Shown piece after piece: positions 9,365 to 18,573 of a stretch of DNA of 64,000 bases. Position 1 is the first letter of the stretch. Each line of letters starts with the position of its first letter. Under the pieces are notes generated by a model. It worked only from the letters and a program-made list of their open reading frames with translations, was not told where the DNA came from and made no database searches. This stretch comes from Bacillus sp. ISL-7 (GTDB lineage Bacteria; Bacillota; Bacilli; Bacillales_B; DSM-18226). Location: the NCBI RefSeq assembly GCF_018613065.1, contig NZ_JAGGQW010000024.1:39360-103359 (forward strand), written 5' to 3'. A program made the position numbers and the translations under genes.

Positions 9365-10874
9365 AGCTCTACCACTTATGTTTCAAGGGACTAATTCGGA
9401 TGTCGGCAAAAGTGTCGTCGTGACGGCCTTTTGCCGGATTTTCTCTCAGGATGGACATACAACGGTTCCGTTTAAATCACAAAATATGGCGTTAAATTCC
9501 TATATTACCGTGGACGGAAAAGAAATCGGCAGAGCCCAGGGAGTTCAGGCCGAAGCCGCAGGGATTCAGGCAACCACGGATATGAACCCGATTCTACTAA
9601 AGCCGAACCGGGATAACCAATCCCAAATTGTCGTCCATGGTAAACCATTTAAGAATATGGAAGCAGGAAGGTACCGCCAGGAATTCTTTCAAACGGGATT
9701 GACACTGATTCAACAATCACTCTCCACCCTGTCCCAAAATTATGAACGGATTGTCATCGAAGGGGCAGGCAGTCCGGCCGAGATTAATCTCAATGATCGG
9801 GAATTGGTCAATATGCGGGTCGCTAAAATGGCGGATGCCCCTGTGATCCTGATTGGGGATATCGAAAAAGGCGGAGTGTTTGCTAGTTTAGTAGGAACCC
9901 TCCAACTGATGGAACCAGCGGACCGCGACCGAGTGATAGGCGTGATTATCAATAAATTCCGCGGCGATATCCGCCTGCTGGAATCCGGATTAACGTGGTT
10001 TGAGGAGTATTCAGGTAAACCAGTTCTCGGCGTGATTCCTTACTTGGAAAATTTAAATATTGATGCCGAGGATTCCGTGATTTTAAATCAATATACTTCC
10101 ACACAAAATACCGAAAAAGAATTGGATATCGCGGTGATCCAGTATCCGAAAATCTCCAATTTCACCGATGTCGACCCGTTTTTTGCCGAGCCGGATTGTC
10201 ATGTCCGTTTTATAACGAGAGCGGATCAATTACACGACCCAGATTTAGTGATTCTCCCTGGCAGCAAGAATACAATTGAAGATTTGCTGTTTTTAAGAAA
10301 GAGCGGCATCGCTCAAAAAATAGCAGAATTACAGAAAAAGAAACACTCCGTTCTTTTCGGGATCTGCGGCGGCTATCAAATGCTCGGGGATAAAATTGAG
10401 GATCCGTTAGCGATCGAGTCGCTCCATCAAGCAATCGATGGCCTTCGGTTACTGCCAATTGAAACGACCATTACGAAAGAAAAGACGACAATCCTATCAA
10501 ATGGGATGTTGCATCTTTTCGGAAAAAATTTTCATGTGACAGGTTACGAGATTCATATGGGTGAAACCTTGACGACAGGAGCGTCCCAAGGGCTTATTTT
10601 TACGAATGAAAAATGGGATGGCTGTTATTCTTCAGACGAAACCATCATTGGCACTTATTTTCATGGGATATTTCATAATGATGAATTTCGCGAGGAATTG
10701 CTTAATCAGATCCGTCGCAAAAAGGGGTTGGAGCCCATCCATAACCGCCCATCTTTTAACCAATTGAGGGAAGAGGCGTTTGACCGTCTGGCAGAACATG
10801 TTAGGGAACATGTAAAACTCGATGTCATTGAACAATTAATGAAGGATTACCACAAAAGGGGGATCACCCAATGA
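9357..10874 (+). CDS. cbiP: Cobyric acid synthase
   Basis: CbiP/CobQ amidates side chains b, d, e and g of adenosylcobyrinate diamide. Its 505 residues include P-loop GTNSDVGKSV, the glutaminase cysteine in GICGGYQMLG, and the C-terminal catalytic His in GTYFHGIFHND. It overlaps cbiA upstream and cobT by four bases (ATGA). Length is typical of CobQ. Confidence 0.96.
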   Translation: MVKALPLMFQGTNSDVGKSVVVTAFCRIFSQDGHTTVPFKSQNMALNSYITVDGKEIGRAQGVQAEAAGIQATTDMNPILLKPNRDNQSQIVVHGKPFKNMEAGRYRQEFFQTGLTLIQQSLSTLSQNYERIVIEGAGSPAEINLNDRELVNMRVAKMADAPVILIGDIEKGGVFASLVGTLQLMEPADRDRVIGVIINKFRGDIRLLESGLTWFEEYSGKPVLGVIPYLENLNIDAEDSVILNQYTSTQNTEKELDIAVIQYPKISNFTDVDPFFAEPDCHVRFITRADQLHDPDLVILPGSKNTIEDLLFLRKSGIAQKIAELQKKKHSVLFGICGGYQMLGDKIEDPLAIESLHQAIDGLRLLPIETTITKEKTTILSNGMLHLFGKNFHVTGYEIHMGETLTTGASQGLIFTNEKWDGCYSSDETIIGTYFHGIFHNDEFREELLNQIRRKKGLEPIHNRPSFNQLREEAFDRLAEHVREHVKLDVIEQLMKDYHKRGITQ

Positions 10875-11911
10875 ATAGCATAAAAACAGCGATACAACCT
10901 CTCGATAGAGAAATGGGGCAGCAAGTTCGTGAGTATATCGATACGTTAACCAAACCTCCGGGCAGTTTGGGGAGATTAGAGGAAATAGCCATTCAACTGG
11001 CGGAAATGACATCTGAAGCCTTTCCGGTCGTGTCACCGCCTGGAGTGATCGTGTTTGCCGCTGATCATGGCGTGGTCGAAGAAGGGGTGTCCGCTTTTCC
11101 GCAGGAAGTAACTGTGCAAATGGTTATGAATTTTTTAAACAGCGGTGCGGCCATCAATGTCTTTAGCCGGCAAATCGGGGCTATGTTTGAAGTGGTCGAT
11201 ATCGGTGTCGCAGCAGATATTGAGGCTGAAGGGTTTGTGAATCGGAAAATTCGCTATGGAACCAACAATATTTGCCAGCAGGATGCAATGACAAGAGAAG
11301 AGGCCGAACAAGCCATCGCCGTTGGCTATGAACGGGCGGAACAGATGATTCAACAGGGAATCAAATGCTTAATTGTTGGTGAAATGGGGATTGGCAATAC
11401 GACGCCAAGCAGTGCGATCGCAGCGGTTTTAAGCGGACAGGACATCAGTGCTCTTGTCGGCCGAGGAACAGGGATTGCGATAGAAAAAATCCGGCATAAG
11501 CAAGAGGTCATCACACGGGCACTGAAGGAAAGAAACCCTGACCGGAAGGATCCAATCGATATCTTAGCTAAACTTGGCGGTTTGGAAATAGCCGGTATGA
11601 CCGGTGCAATGCTCTCCGCCGCTCGGAACCGGATCCCGATATTGGTAGATGGATTTATTTGCACGGTAGCAGCTCTTTTGGCAAGGGAAATCTGTGCGAC
11701 AGCAGCGGATTATATGATAGTCGGTCATCGTTCCGTCGAGCCTGGACATGAAATTGCGCTGCAGTTATTAGGCAAGAAACCACTCCTTGATTTAGATTTG
11801 CGGCTTGGCGAAGGAAGCGGGGCAGCAGTGGCCTTTCCAATCATACAATCAGCGGCCTTAATGCTGAAAGAAATGGCCACCTTTGCATCGGCCGGAATTT
11901 CTAATGAGTAA
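10871..11911 (+). CDS. cobT: Nicotinate-nucleotide--dimethylbenzimidazole phosphoribosyltransferase
   Basis: CobT activates the lower-ligand base to alpha-ribazole phosphate. The 346-residue protein has KPPGSLGRLE near the N-terminus, FAADHGVVEEGVSAFP, the GEMGIGNTTPSSA phosphate-binding region, and the catalytic Glu region RLGEGSGAAVA near the C-terminus. It is the only lower-loop enzyme seen intact in this window: no cobU or cobS is present, and only a possible bluB relic at 14921. Confidence 0.96.
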   Translation: MNSIKTAIQPLDREMGQQVREYIDTLTKPPGSLGRLEEIAIQLAEMTSEAFPVVSPPGVIVFAADHGVVEEGVSAFPQEVTVQMVMNFLNSGAAINVFSRQIGAMFEVVDIGVAADIEAEGFVNRKIRYGTNNICQQDAMTREEAEQAIAVGYERAEQMIQQGIKCLIVGEMGIGNTTPSSAIAAVLSGQDISALVGRGTGIAIEKIRHKQEVITRALKERNPDRKDPIDILAKLGGLEIAGMTGAMLSAARNRIPILVDGFICTVAALLAREICATAADYMIVGHRSVEPGHEIALQLLGKKPLLDLDLRLGEGSGAAVAFPIIQSAALMLKEMATFASAGISNE

Positions 11912-11931
11912 CGTAGGAAAGGAGTGAGAAG

Positions 11932-12717
11932 ATGACAAATGGAAAAGTGTATCTTGTTGGTGCTGGACCGGGAGACCCTAGGCTGATCACGGTTTATGGG
12001 ATGGAGTGTATCCAGCAGGCGGATGTGATTTTATATGACCGCTTAGTAAATGAGGAACTGCTGAAATATGCAAAGGCGGAGGCAGAGCTGATATTTTGCG
12101 GCAAACAGCCAGGAAGACATCAGATCATTCAAGATCAAATTCACGAGCTGTTAATTGAAAAAGCCAGTCAGGGCAAGATTGTCACCAGATTAAAAGGAGG
12201 CGATCCCTGTATTTTCGGCCGTGTCGGTGAAGAAGCGGAAATTCTCGCGGAACATGGGATCCGCTATGAAATGGTGCCGGGGATTACAGCTGGTATTGCA
12301 GCGCCTGCTTATGCCGGAATTCCGGTGACCCACCGCGATTATGCTTCCTCCTTCGCGATCGTCACTGGCCACAGCCGAGCGGAAAAGGATGAGGATCAAT
12401 TAAATTGGCCAGCCCTCGCTCAAGGAATCGATACGATTGCCTTTTATATGGGAATTGGGAATTTACCCTATATTGTTTCGAGATTAATCGAGAATGGAAA
12501 AAACCCTGATACGAAAGCAGCGATTATCCAATGGGGGACGACAACCAAGCAGAAGACGGTGACCGGAAGTTTAAAGGATATCGAAGTCCGGGTCCTTGAA
12601 GCTGGGATTACTCATCCGGCGATTGTTCTGGTGGGTGATGTGGTCGGCCTGCGCGAGAAATTACGCTGGTTTCAAGAAGCAGAAGAAAAACAAGAAGTAG
12701 GAATAGGGAGGGACTAA
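11932..12717 (+). CDS. cobA: Uroporphyrinogen-III C-methyltransferase (SUMT)
   Basis: SUMT converts uroporphyrinogen III to precorrin-2 by methylating C2 and C7, feeding CbiX. The 261-residue protein starts with GAGPGDPRLITVYG and has VTRLKGGDPCIFGR and VPGITAGIAAPAYAGIP, both specific to SUMTs. AAAGGAGTGAGAAG precedes the ATG. It lacks the CysG/Met8 dehydrogenase-chelatase domain, so precorrin-2 oxidation must be encoded elsewhere, perhaps upstream of the window. Confidence 0.96.
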   Translation: MTNGKVYLVGAGPGDPRLITVYGMECIQQADVILYDRLVNEELLKYAKAEAELIFCGKQPGRHQIIQDQIHELLIEKASQGKIVTRLKGGDPCIFGRVGEEAEILAEHGIRYEMVPGITAGIAAPAYAGIPVTHRDYASSFAIVTGHSRAEKDEDQLNWPALAQGIDTIAFYMGIGNLPYIVSRLIENGKNPDTKAAIIQWGTTTKQKTVTGSLKDIEVRVLEAGITHPAIVLVGDVVGLREKLRWFQEAEEKQEVGIGRD

Positions 12718-12718
12718 G

Positions 12719-13288
12719 ATGTCGATTATAGCGGAAATCAAAAATCGAAGAGCGATCCGTGATTATGAGGCGCGAGAGGTCGAAGATGAAAAGATTCACA
12801 GCTTATTAGAAGCAGCGACATGGGCACCGAATGACCGGATGCGGGAACCATGGAGCTTTTATGTTATTAAAGGCGAAGCAAAAAAACAATATGAGGCGTT
12901 GGCCTATGAATACTTACAGGAACGCTTTCCAACCAAACCAAATTTAATCGAAAGCTCCTTAAAAGTGCTAAAAACCACACCGGTTCATATTGTCGTTACA
13001 GCCGACATCGTTCCAGGCGATGAAGAGGCCTCTGCCGATAATGAATATGCCGTATGCTGTGCAATCCATTCGATGTGGCTTGCCGCCAAAGAATTGGGAC
13101 TAGGGCTGGTCTGGAGGACAAGGGGCGTCGGACTTGTTCGCGACCAACGAATGGTTGAGTTTATTGGATCACCTGAAAACAAGAAAATTATCGGAAATTT
13201 GTTTATCGGTTATCCCGATCCAGAAGTATTAAAAAAGGCGAAAGTGCCGGCTCGGACATCCTTTGAAGAAAAAACAGTCTGGCTGTAA
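12719..13288 (+). CDS. Nitroreductase-family flavoprotein of the cobalamin operon (CbiY-like)
   Basis: The 189-residue protein has nitroreductase-fold features: IKNRRAIRDYEAREVEDE at the N-terminus and EAATWAPNDRMREPWSF, the FMN-binding region. In the B. megaterium operon the gene at this position is cbiY, whose function is not settled. BluB also belongs to this superfamily but starts differently, so I do not call this BluB. A role in flavin-dependent reduction of cobalt before adenosylation by the next gene is possible but only inferred. The spacing to cobA is one base. Confidence 0.75.
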   Translation: MSIIAEIKNRRAIRDYEAREVEDEKIHSLLEAATWAPNDRMREPWSFYVIKGEAKKQYEALAYEYLQERFPTKPNLIESSLKVLKTTPVHIVVTADIVPGDEEASADNEYAVCCAIHSMWLAAKELGLGLVWRTRGVGLVRDQRMVEFIGSPENKKIIGNLFIGYPDPEVLKKAKVPARTSFEEKTVWL

Positions 13289-13303
13289 CGAGGAGCGAAG
13301 CGG

Positions 13304-13861
13304 ATGGAAGAGGTAACAGAAAAAAAAGTAAAGCGCGGTCTTACATTAGTTTATACCGGTGATGGAAAAGGGAAAACGACGGCAGCCCTTGGGCTCGCCG
13401 TTCGTGCCGCCGGCCGGGGAAAACGGGTACTCATGATTCAATTTATTAAATCGCCTGATCGAACGTACGGAGAAAAAATTACGTTCGAGAAATTGGGGAT
13501 TGAAATCGTACAGACAGGAGTCGGCTTTACGTGGACGAAGACACCGGTGGAACATCGGGGAGCCCTAAAAACAGCGTGGGCGTTAACGAAAGAAAAGGTA
13601 CTGTTTGGCGGCTACGATGTTGTCATTTTAGATGAACTGAATAATGCGCTCGCGATTGATAAATTCCCGATTGACGATGTCCTTCCGTTGACAGAAGTAC
13701 TGGAGTTGATTCAGCAGCGCCCCAAGGGGATGCACCTGGTCATTACCGGACGGTCTGCTAAAGAGGAGATCATCACTTGCGCTGATTTAGTAACCGAAAT
13801 GAAGCCCGTTAAGCACTATTATAATGAAGGAATTTCTGCCGTGATGGGAATTGAGTTTTAA
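13304..13861 (+). CDS. btuR: Corrinoid adenosyltransferase (BtuR/CobO type)
   Basis: This enzyme transfers the adenosyl group of ATP to cob(I)yrinate diamide or cobalamin. The N-terminal P-loop is GDGKGKTTAALGLAVRAAG, followed by VLMIQFIKS and VVILDELNNAL, all diagnostic of the CobO/BtuR family. It is 185 residues. Since no eutT is found in the ethanolamine locus downstream, this gene may also make the adenosylcobalamin used by EutBC. Confidence 0.95.
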   Translation: MEEVTEKKVKRGLTLVYTGDGKGKTTAALGLAVRAAGRGKRVLMIQFIKSPDRTYGEKITFEKLGIEIVQTGVGFTWTKTPVEHRGALKTAWALTKEKVLFGGYDVVILDELNNALAIDKFPIDDVLPLTEVLELIQQRPKGMHLVITGRSAKEEIITCADLVTEMKPVKHYYNEGISAVMGIEF

Positions 13862-14004
13862 TGGTCTACATTGAAAAATTTAGACATGGCGGCGATTTAC
13901 TGACGGCCAGGCAACTGTTTCGTAAAGATTCTATTTCGGTGTACCTTCTGAGCGAGCAAAGATGGGCGAACCGTTGCGGTACATTGAAGGCATTGGGAGT
14001 CTAA
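13861..14004 (+). pseudogene. Small ORF, possible remnant of cobD (threonine-phosphate decarboxylase)
   Basis: A 47-codon frame begins on the last base of the btuR stop codon (TAATG) and ends five bases before pduX. Its start, FRHGGDLLTARQLFRKD, resembles the N-terminus of CobD, which begins with HGG followed by a helix and then a DFSANINPLG motif. That motif and everything after it are missing. CobD would act right after PduX, so its remains here make sense. It could instead be an unrelated small protein: the similarity is short and judged by eye. Confidence 0.4.
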
Positions 14005-14008
14005 TTAT

Positions 14009-14902
14009 ATGAAACTAGGAAAAGGAAGCTGCAATGGAACATTTGGAGAATTGGTCCAAGGAATCATGGGTGATCGCCCTTATTTAATCACCCTGCCGAT
14101 ATCGAGTTTAAGAAGTGAGGCTAGGTTTATTCCAGATCCAATCGTTAACGGAATAAGAGTGGCAGACTCAAAAGTAAAAGCTAAAAGAGCAGGGGAATGG
14201 TTATTCCAACTGTTTGGGGTAAAGGGCGGCGGGGATCTCGAGATACGCTCGAATATCCCAGTTGGTAAAGGTCTGGCCAGCAGTTCAGCAGATATTGTTG
14301 CTGCATTAAGAGCAATTGCTGACAGCTATAGTCTTCCGCTCACAAATGAAATGATCTCGATGATTGCCGCAAAAGTGGAACCTACCGATGGGGTAATGTA
14401 TGAGGAAGTCGTGGTCTATGACTATATTCACGGTCAGCTGATTGAAAGCTTTGGGGCCTTACCCCCATTCATCCTCGTTGGTATCGACCTTGGGGGTATG
14501 ATCAACACAATTGAATTTAATGAAATTCCGAAAGAGTACAGCCAGAACGATCAACAGCAATTTATGAAAGCTTATGATCTGGTTACAAAAGGGTTTAAGG
14601 AGAAAAATTTAACATATATTGCGGAGGCAGCAACCCTCAGTGCACGGGTGAATCAAAAAATATTGCCAAAGCCCGTTTTTCCTCTATTAGATCAGATGGC
14701 CCATCGCTATCAGGGCGGAGTCGTTGTCGCCCACAGTGGAACGGTCGCGGGAATTTTACTAGATGGAAATCTTCCAAACGGTGATGAGGTGGTTTCACAC
14801 TTATTTAGGGAAATGTCACTCGCTTTCAAGGGTGTTCCTATAAATTTATTTCATTATGAAAGCAAGGAAAAGATCATAATTTTAAAGACTCGCAAAGTTT
14901 GA
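14009..14902 (+). CDS. pduX: L-threonine kinase PduX (GHMP kinase)
   Basis: PduX phosphorylates L-threonine, the precursor of the aminopropanol linker of cobalamin. The 297-residue protein carries the GHMP ATP-binding loop PVGKGLASSSADIVAA near residue 88, a GSCNGTFGELVQG start shared with PduX, and a C-terminal GGVVVAHSGTVAGILL motif. The binding site is a modest TGGGAGT. Its partner CobD is absent or reduced to the relic just upstream. Confidence 0.88.
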   Translation: MKLGKGSCNGTFGELVQGIMGDRPYLITLPISSLRSEARFIPDPIVNGIRVADSKVKAKRAGEWLFQLFGVKGGGDLEIRSNIPVGKGLASSSADIVAALRAIADSYSLPLTNEMISMIAAKVEPTDGVMYEEVVVYDYIHGQLIESFGALPPFILVGIDLGGMINTIEFNEIPKEYSQNDQQQFMKAYDLVTKGFKEKNLTYIAEAATLSARVNQKILPKPVFPLLDQMAHRYQGGVVVAHSGTVAGILLDGNLPNGDEVVSHLFREMSLAFKGVPINLFHYESKEKIIILKTRKV

Positions 14903-14920
14903 TTTCAAAAGGGGGTTAAC

Positions 14921-14965
14921 ATGTTTAGTCAAGAGGAACGAGAAGTGATTTATGATGTCGATTGA
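14921..14965 (+). pseudogene. 14-residue remnant resembling the start of bluB
   Basis: AAAAGGGGG at 14907-14915 is followed by ATG and 14 codons (MFSQEEREVIYDVD) before TGA. Bacillus BluB proteins start with an MFS..ER...Y pattern, so this looks like the surviving first bases of a deleted 5,6-dimethylbenzimidazole synthase gene. It lies between pduX and the cobalt permease, a fitting context. Evidence is a very short match from memory. Confidence 0.4.
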
Positions 14966-15007
14966 TTTTTTATGTTGCAACTGTTTATAAAAGGGAGGAA
15001 TGTTTAA

Positions 15008-15808
15008 ATGGAAACTGTATCACTGTTTTTACTTGTTTTTGTATTGGGGCTTCGGCATGGGTTGGATGCTGATCATCTTGCATTTATTGATGGACAAACC
15101 CGTTATAATTGGAGAATGGGCAATTCGTTTGCACGTTGGGTGGGGACATTATTTTCATTGGGTCACGGAGGAATGGTAGCATTAACAGCAGGTATTTTAG
15201 GAATGGTGATAGAGAATTTTTCATTCCCAGCTTATTTTAATAATTTTGCATCATGGGTGTCGATTATTTCTTTATTCCTTATTGGAACGTTAAATACGTA
15301 TAATCTGTTACGCACTAGAAACAATCACGAAGAGTTTCAACTTAGCGGACTAAAGGGAAAGTTTATTCCAAAAATTGCGAAGGGGACTACAAATCCTTTT
15401 CTTATTATTTTAGTAGGGGCTTTGTTTGCCTTGGCTGCCGAGACAGTAAGTCAAACCGCCGTCTGGTCTTTGGCGGCAGGAAATGCAAGTAAATATACCC
15501 CTTTATTTTTAGGGCTAGTTTTTATGTTTGGCATGATGATTACAGATACAATTGATTCGATGATTGTCTATAAAATGGTGAACCAGTCCAGCAAAATCGG
15601 TCAAGCTGCTTCAAGACTAATGGGTTGGGTGATTGTCGTCTTGGCATACGGGGTTTCCTTCTATCTGGCATTTACTTTCTTTAACCCTTGGGCAGAACTA
15701 GATTTCGAAATCGTGGGAGTCATTCTTTTCATTTTTTTAGTCGCATCATTTATCTTTATAAGCGTTTACTCTAAGAAACAGAATTATGAAATAAATACTA
15801 CGAATTAA
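15008..15808 (+). CDS. HoxN/HupN/NixA-family cobalt/nickel permease
   Basis: The protein has 266 residues and about seven hydrophobic segments. The family signature is in helix II: LRHGLDADHLAFIDGQTR (pattern RHxxDADHI). A second conserved segment is LFSLGHGGMV. Family members import Ni2+ or Co2+. Position at the end of a B12 operon points to cobalt for CbiX. AAAAGGGAGG precedes the ATG and a terminator follows. Confidence 0.88.
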   Translation: METVSLFLLVFVLGLRHGLDADHLAFIDGQTRYNWRMGNSFARWVGTLFSLGHGGMVALTAGILGMVIENFSFPAYFNNFASWVSIISLFLIGTLNTYNLLRTRNNHEEFQLSGLKGKFIPKIAKGTTNPFLIILVGALFALAAETVSQTAVWSLAAGNASKYTPLFLGLVFMFGMMITDTIDSMIVYKMVNQSSKIGQAASRLMGWVIVVLAYGVSFYLAFTFFNPWAELDFEIVGVILFIFLVASFIFISVYSKKQNYEINTTN

Positions 15809-15812
15809 TTAT

Positions 15813-15852
15813 AAAAGCTCTGACAATTTTATAGTGTCAGAGCTCTTTTATC
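15813..15852 (+). terminator. Rho-independent terminator of the cobalamin operon
   Basis: Stem AGCTCTGACA (15816-15825) pairs with TGTCAGAGCT (15835-15844) around a 9-base loop, followed by CTTTTATCC. It lies right after the cobalt permease. Confidence 0.85.
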
Positions 15853-15997
15853 CTCTATAATAATCGTCCGTAAAATTACGTAAATTAAGAATCTACAATC
15901 TTTTTTTGCTGTTTTAGTTGCTCACAAGCAGTTATATGGAAACAAATAATTCTTTTTTTAAAAATATTTGAATTTTATAGTTCAGGGAGAGGCATGA

Positions 15998-16838
15998 ATG
16001 AAGACTGGAATAGAAAAAGATTATGATTACCTTGAGTTATGGAAAGAATCTATGATTGATCATAATGGAAATATACCAAAGCGATTAGAAGATGATCAGG
16101 CTGAAGAAGCCTTCTGGTCTTCAATGTTGGAGAGAAAGATAAGGCATAAACCAGATTCATATGCACAAATTGTAAAAGAGGAACTTCTTCCTCTTTTACA
16201 TAGTGATGATCATGTATTGGAACTCGGCCCTGGATGGGGGGAACTATACCTTTGCAATAGCTGATAAAGTTCGTAAGCTCACATGTATAGACAGTTCAAA
16301 AAGTATTGTGCAATTTTTAAAGTCCCAGGCTGCCACTAAAGGTGTCTGTAATATGCAATTGATTCACGATAAATGGGAAAGTGAAAAACAAGGAGCGAAA
16401 TATGATGTGGTGTTTGGATTCAATTGTTACTACCGTATGTATGATATAGGAAACGCATTGTTAAAAATGAATGAGTCAGCAAACCGTCTAGTAATTGCAG
16501 GAATGACAACAGGTCCAGAAAAGCCTCACTACATGGAACTATATCAAATGGGATATAAAATCAATTTAAGACGCCGAGATTATATTCATATCTTGAATGC
16601 ACTATACCAGCTTGGAATTCTGGCAAACTGTAAAATCGTAAAATTGCAAAGCAGGAAAAGCTATTCTTCCTATGAGCAATTGATTCGCGATAATACCACC
16701 AAGATTTTGAATGAGCACTATAATGGTCATGAAGTGGAGACCGTTATTAATAAATATGTGTCAGAAAAAGACGGTACATATGAGTACGTATATCCGTTTC
16801 ATGCTGCTTTAATGTATTGGAATCCAACGAATATATGA
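15998..16838 (+). pseudogene. Class I SAM-dependent methyltransferase, frameshifted at a G6 run
   Basis: Two overlapping frames (15998-16264 and one ending at 16838) together make one methyltransferase of about 280 residues. The first ends inside motif I (HVLELGPGWG), and the second continues naturally as NYTFAIADKVRKLTCIDSS. The break is at a run of six G (16236-16241): five G would restore GPGWGNYTFAIA. So it is either a real +1 frameshift, a slippage site or a sequencing error. AGGGAGAGG precedes the ATG. Substrate unknown. Confidence 0.8.
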
Positions 16839-16924
16839 AAATGGAAGCCACAAAATTAAAAGGTGCTAATTCCTGCAAAGCATATTGCTTTGACAAATAA
16901 GAGAGGATTCCATAAGTGGTGATG

Positions 16925-16968
16925 AAGACCTCTCTATTTAATAATAGAGAGGTCTTTTGTTTTTTCTT
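16925..16968 (+). terminator. Rho-independent terminator
   Basis: AGACCTCTCTATT pairs with AATAGAGAGGTCT around a short loop, followed by TTTGTTTTTTC. It terminates the methyltransferase transcript. Upstream of it, 16839-16924 holds nothing else I recognise. Confidence 0.85.
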
Positions 16969-17145
16969 ATTAAAATTTCATAAATTCATAATAATTGAAA
17001 GAATTTAATTAATCGGATATTTCTAGAGGGTATTGTATTTTTTTATGCATAAAATTACAATGAATTACATAATAAAACATTTTACTTTGATAAATAAGTA
17101 AAGAGATAAAGTGAGATATGGAAGCACCTATTTAATTGAAAAAAA

Positions 17146-17247
17146 ATGACCAAAGCTGAAGCAAAGAAAAAAGGAATCCAGCTTCTTAAGCATGATCGGA
17201 CGAAGGAATATTTAGGACATATTAGAAAGGAGGAGCCCTCATGTTGA
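17146..17247 (+). CDS. Hypothetical 33-residue ORF overlapping the amidohydrolase start
   Basis: ATG 17146 opens a 33-codon Lys-rich frame (starts MTKAEAKKKGIQLLKHDRTK) that ends four bases inside the next gene. It has no clear ribosome binding site of its own, but its last codons contain AAAGGAGGAG, the binding site of the amidohydrolase. It may be a coupled leader or the tail of a lost gene. I recognise no family. Confidence 0.25.
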   Translation: MTKAEAKKKGIQLLKHDRTKEYLGHIRKEEPSC

Positions 17248-18437
17248 AAGATTCAAAGGTAGAAATAACCTCAATTATTCATGATAAAGTAGAACAATGG
17301 TTTCCTAAATTAGTTGAAATAAGAAGGAATCTTCATATGTATCCTGAAATTAGTAAACAAGAATTTAAAACTACCGAAAAAATAAACGGATGGTTACATG
17401 AATTTGGAATTCAACAAATACCACTTAGCTTAGCTACTGGGACTGCTGCAGAAGTAAAGGGAATCGAACAGGGACCGACGGTTGCAATACGAGCGGATAT
17501 TGATGCTCTCCCCATTCAAGAAGAAGCAGATGTTCCATTTCGTTCAAAAATTGATGGTGTAAGTCATATGTGCGGCCATGATGTTCATACAACGATTGCA
17601 CTTGGGGCAGCGATTATTTTAGAAGAAATGAAGGATCTAGTCCCTGGAAATGTTCGGATATTGTTCCAGCCAGCTGAAGAATTTGAAGGTGGAGCTGAAT
17701 CTATGATCCAGCAAGGTTTATTGGAAGAGATAAGTTCAATTATCGGTCTTCATAATGTTCCCGAACTTCCAACTGGTCAAATAGGTGTGAAGGAAGGATT
17801 TTTAATGGCAAGTGTAGATGACTTTACCCTAACCATTAAAGGTAAAGGCGGACATGCTGCGCTTCCAGAGAAAACCATTGATCCGATCGTAATTGGCAGT
17901 GCAGTTGTGAGTCAGCTGCAAACATTGGTCAGCCGTACGATTTCATCTAAGGAATCTGCAGTTGTCACCATTGGTTCCTTCCAAGCAGGGATGACAAATA
18001 ATGTCATTCCGGATAAGGCTATTCTCAAAGGAACGGTCAGAACTTCCAACGAACAAGTGAGAAAGAAAATATATGAGGTATTTACACAACTTGTAACAAA
18101 TACCGTGGCAGCACATGGTGGGGAAGTAGAGATTCAGTATGAGTTTCTTCTGCCTGCTGTCTATAATGATGCCAAGGTGGCAGAAATTGTTCAGTCAGCA
18201 GCTGAGACAATAGTTGGGAAAGAAAATACGATACGGGCAGAACCAACCATGGGTGGTGAAGACTTTTCTTTTTACCAAAAAGAAGTACCTGGCTGCTATG
18301 TGTGGCTTGGTTCAGGGAATCAAGAAAAAGGGATTATATATGGGTGGCATCACCCGAAATTTATGGTAGATGAAGATGCCATTAAAATTGGAGTTAAATT
18401 AATGGTTCAATCGGTGCTTAAATTATTGGAGAGATAA
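17241..18437 (+). CDS. M20D-family amidohydrolase (N-acyl amino acid / hippurate hydrolase type)
   Basis: The 398-residue protein has the M20D metal-binding motif MCGHDVHTT near residue 112, then FQPAEEFEGGAE and GLHNVPELPTG. A dimerisation domain with GKGGHAALP lies near residue 208, and MGGEDFSFY near the end. These enzymes release amino acids from N-acyl conjugates in the cytoplasm using two divalent metals. AAAGGAGGAG precedes the ATG. No transporter accompanies it, so the substrate cannot be inferred. Confidence 0.9.
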   Translation: MLKDSKVEITSIIHDKVEQWFPKLVEIRRNLHMYPEISKQEFKTTEKINGWLHEFGIQQIPLSLATGTAAEVKGIEQGPTVAIRADIDALPIQEEADVPFRSKIDGVSHMCGHDVHTTIALGAAIILEEMKDLVPGNVRILFQPAEEFEGGAESMIQQGLLEEISSIIGLHNVPELPTGQIGVKEGFLMASVDDFTLTIKGKGGHAALPEKTIDPIVIGSAVVSQLQTLVSRTISSKESAVVTIGSFQAGMTNNVIPDKAILKGTVRTSNEQVRKKIYEVFTQLVTNTVAAHGGEVEIQYEFLLPAVYNDAKVAEIVQSAAETIVGKENTIRAEPTMGGEDFSFYQKEVPGCYVWLGSGNQEKGIIYGWHHPKFMVDEDAIKIGVKLMVQSVLKLLER

Positions 18438-18497
18438 ACCTTTAACTTTGGCAGAACTATCTCATTTTCCTCGCCAATAAAAACATAAAGATTAGGT

Positions 18498-18537
18498 ATC
18501 CTGCTTTTTTTCGAAAGGAAACAGCAGGATTTTCTCT
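18498..18537 (+). terminator. Probable Rho-independent terminator
   Basis: ATCCTGCT (18498-18505) pairs with AGCAGGAT (18523-18530), followed by TTTCTCT. The loop is long (17 bases) and the T-run is interrupted. Confidence 0.5.
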
Positions 18538-18573
18538 ATACTGGACATTCAAATGAAGGGAGAATTTTATCCT

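Noticed and set aside
12719..13288. Calling the nitroreductase-family gene bluB
   Set aside because: Its N-terminus and FMN region fit generic nitroreductases and the cbiY position better; a separate bluB-like start exists at 14921.
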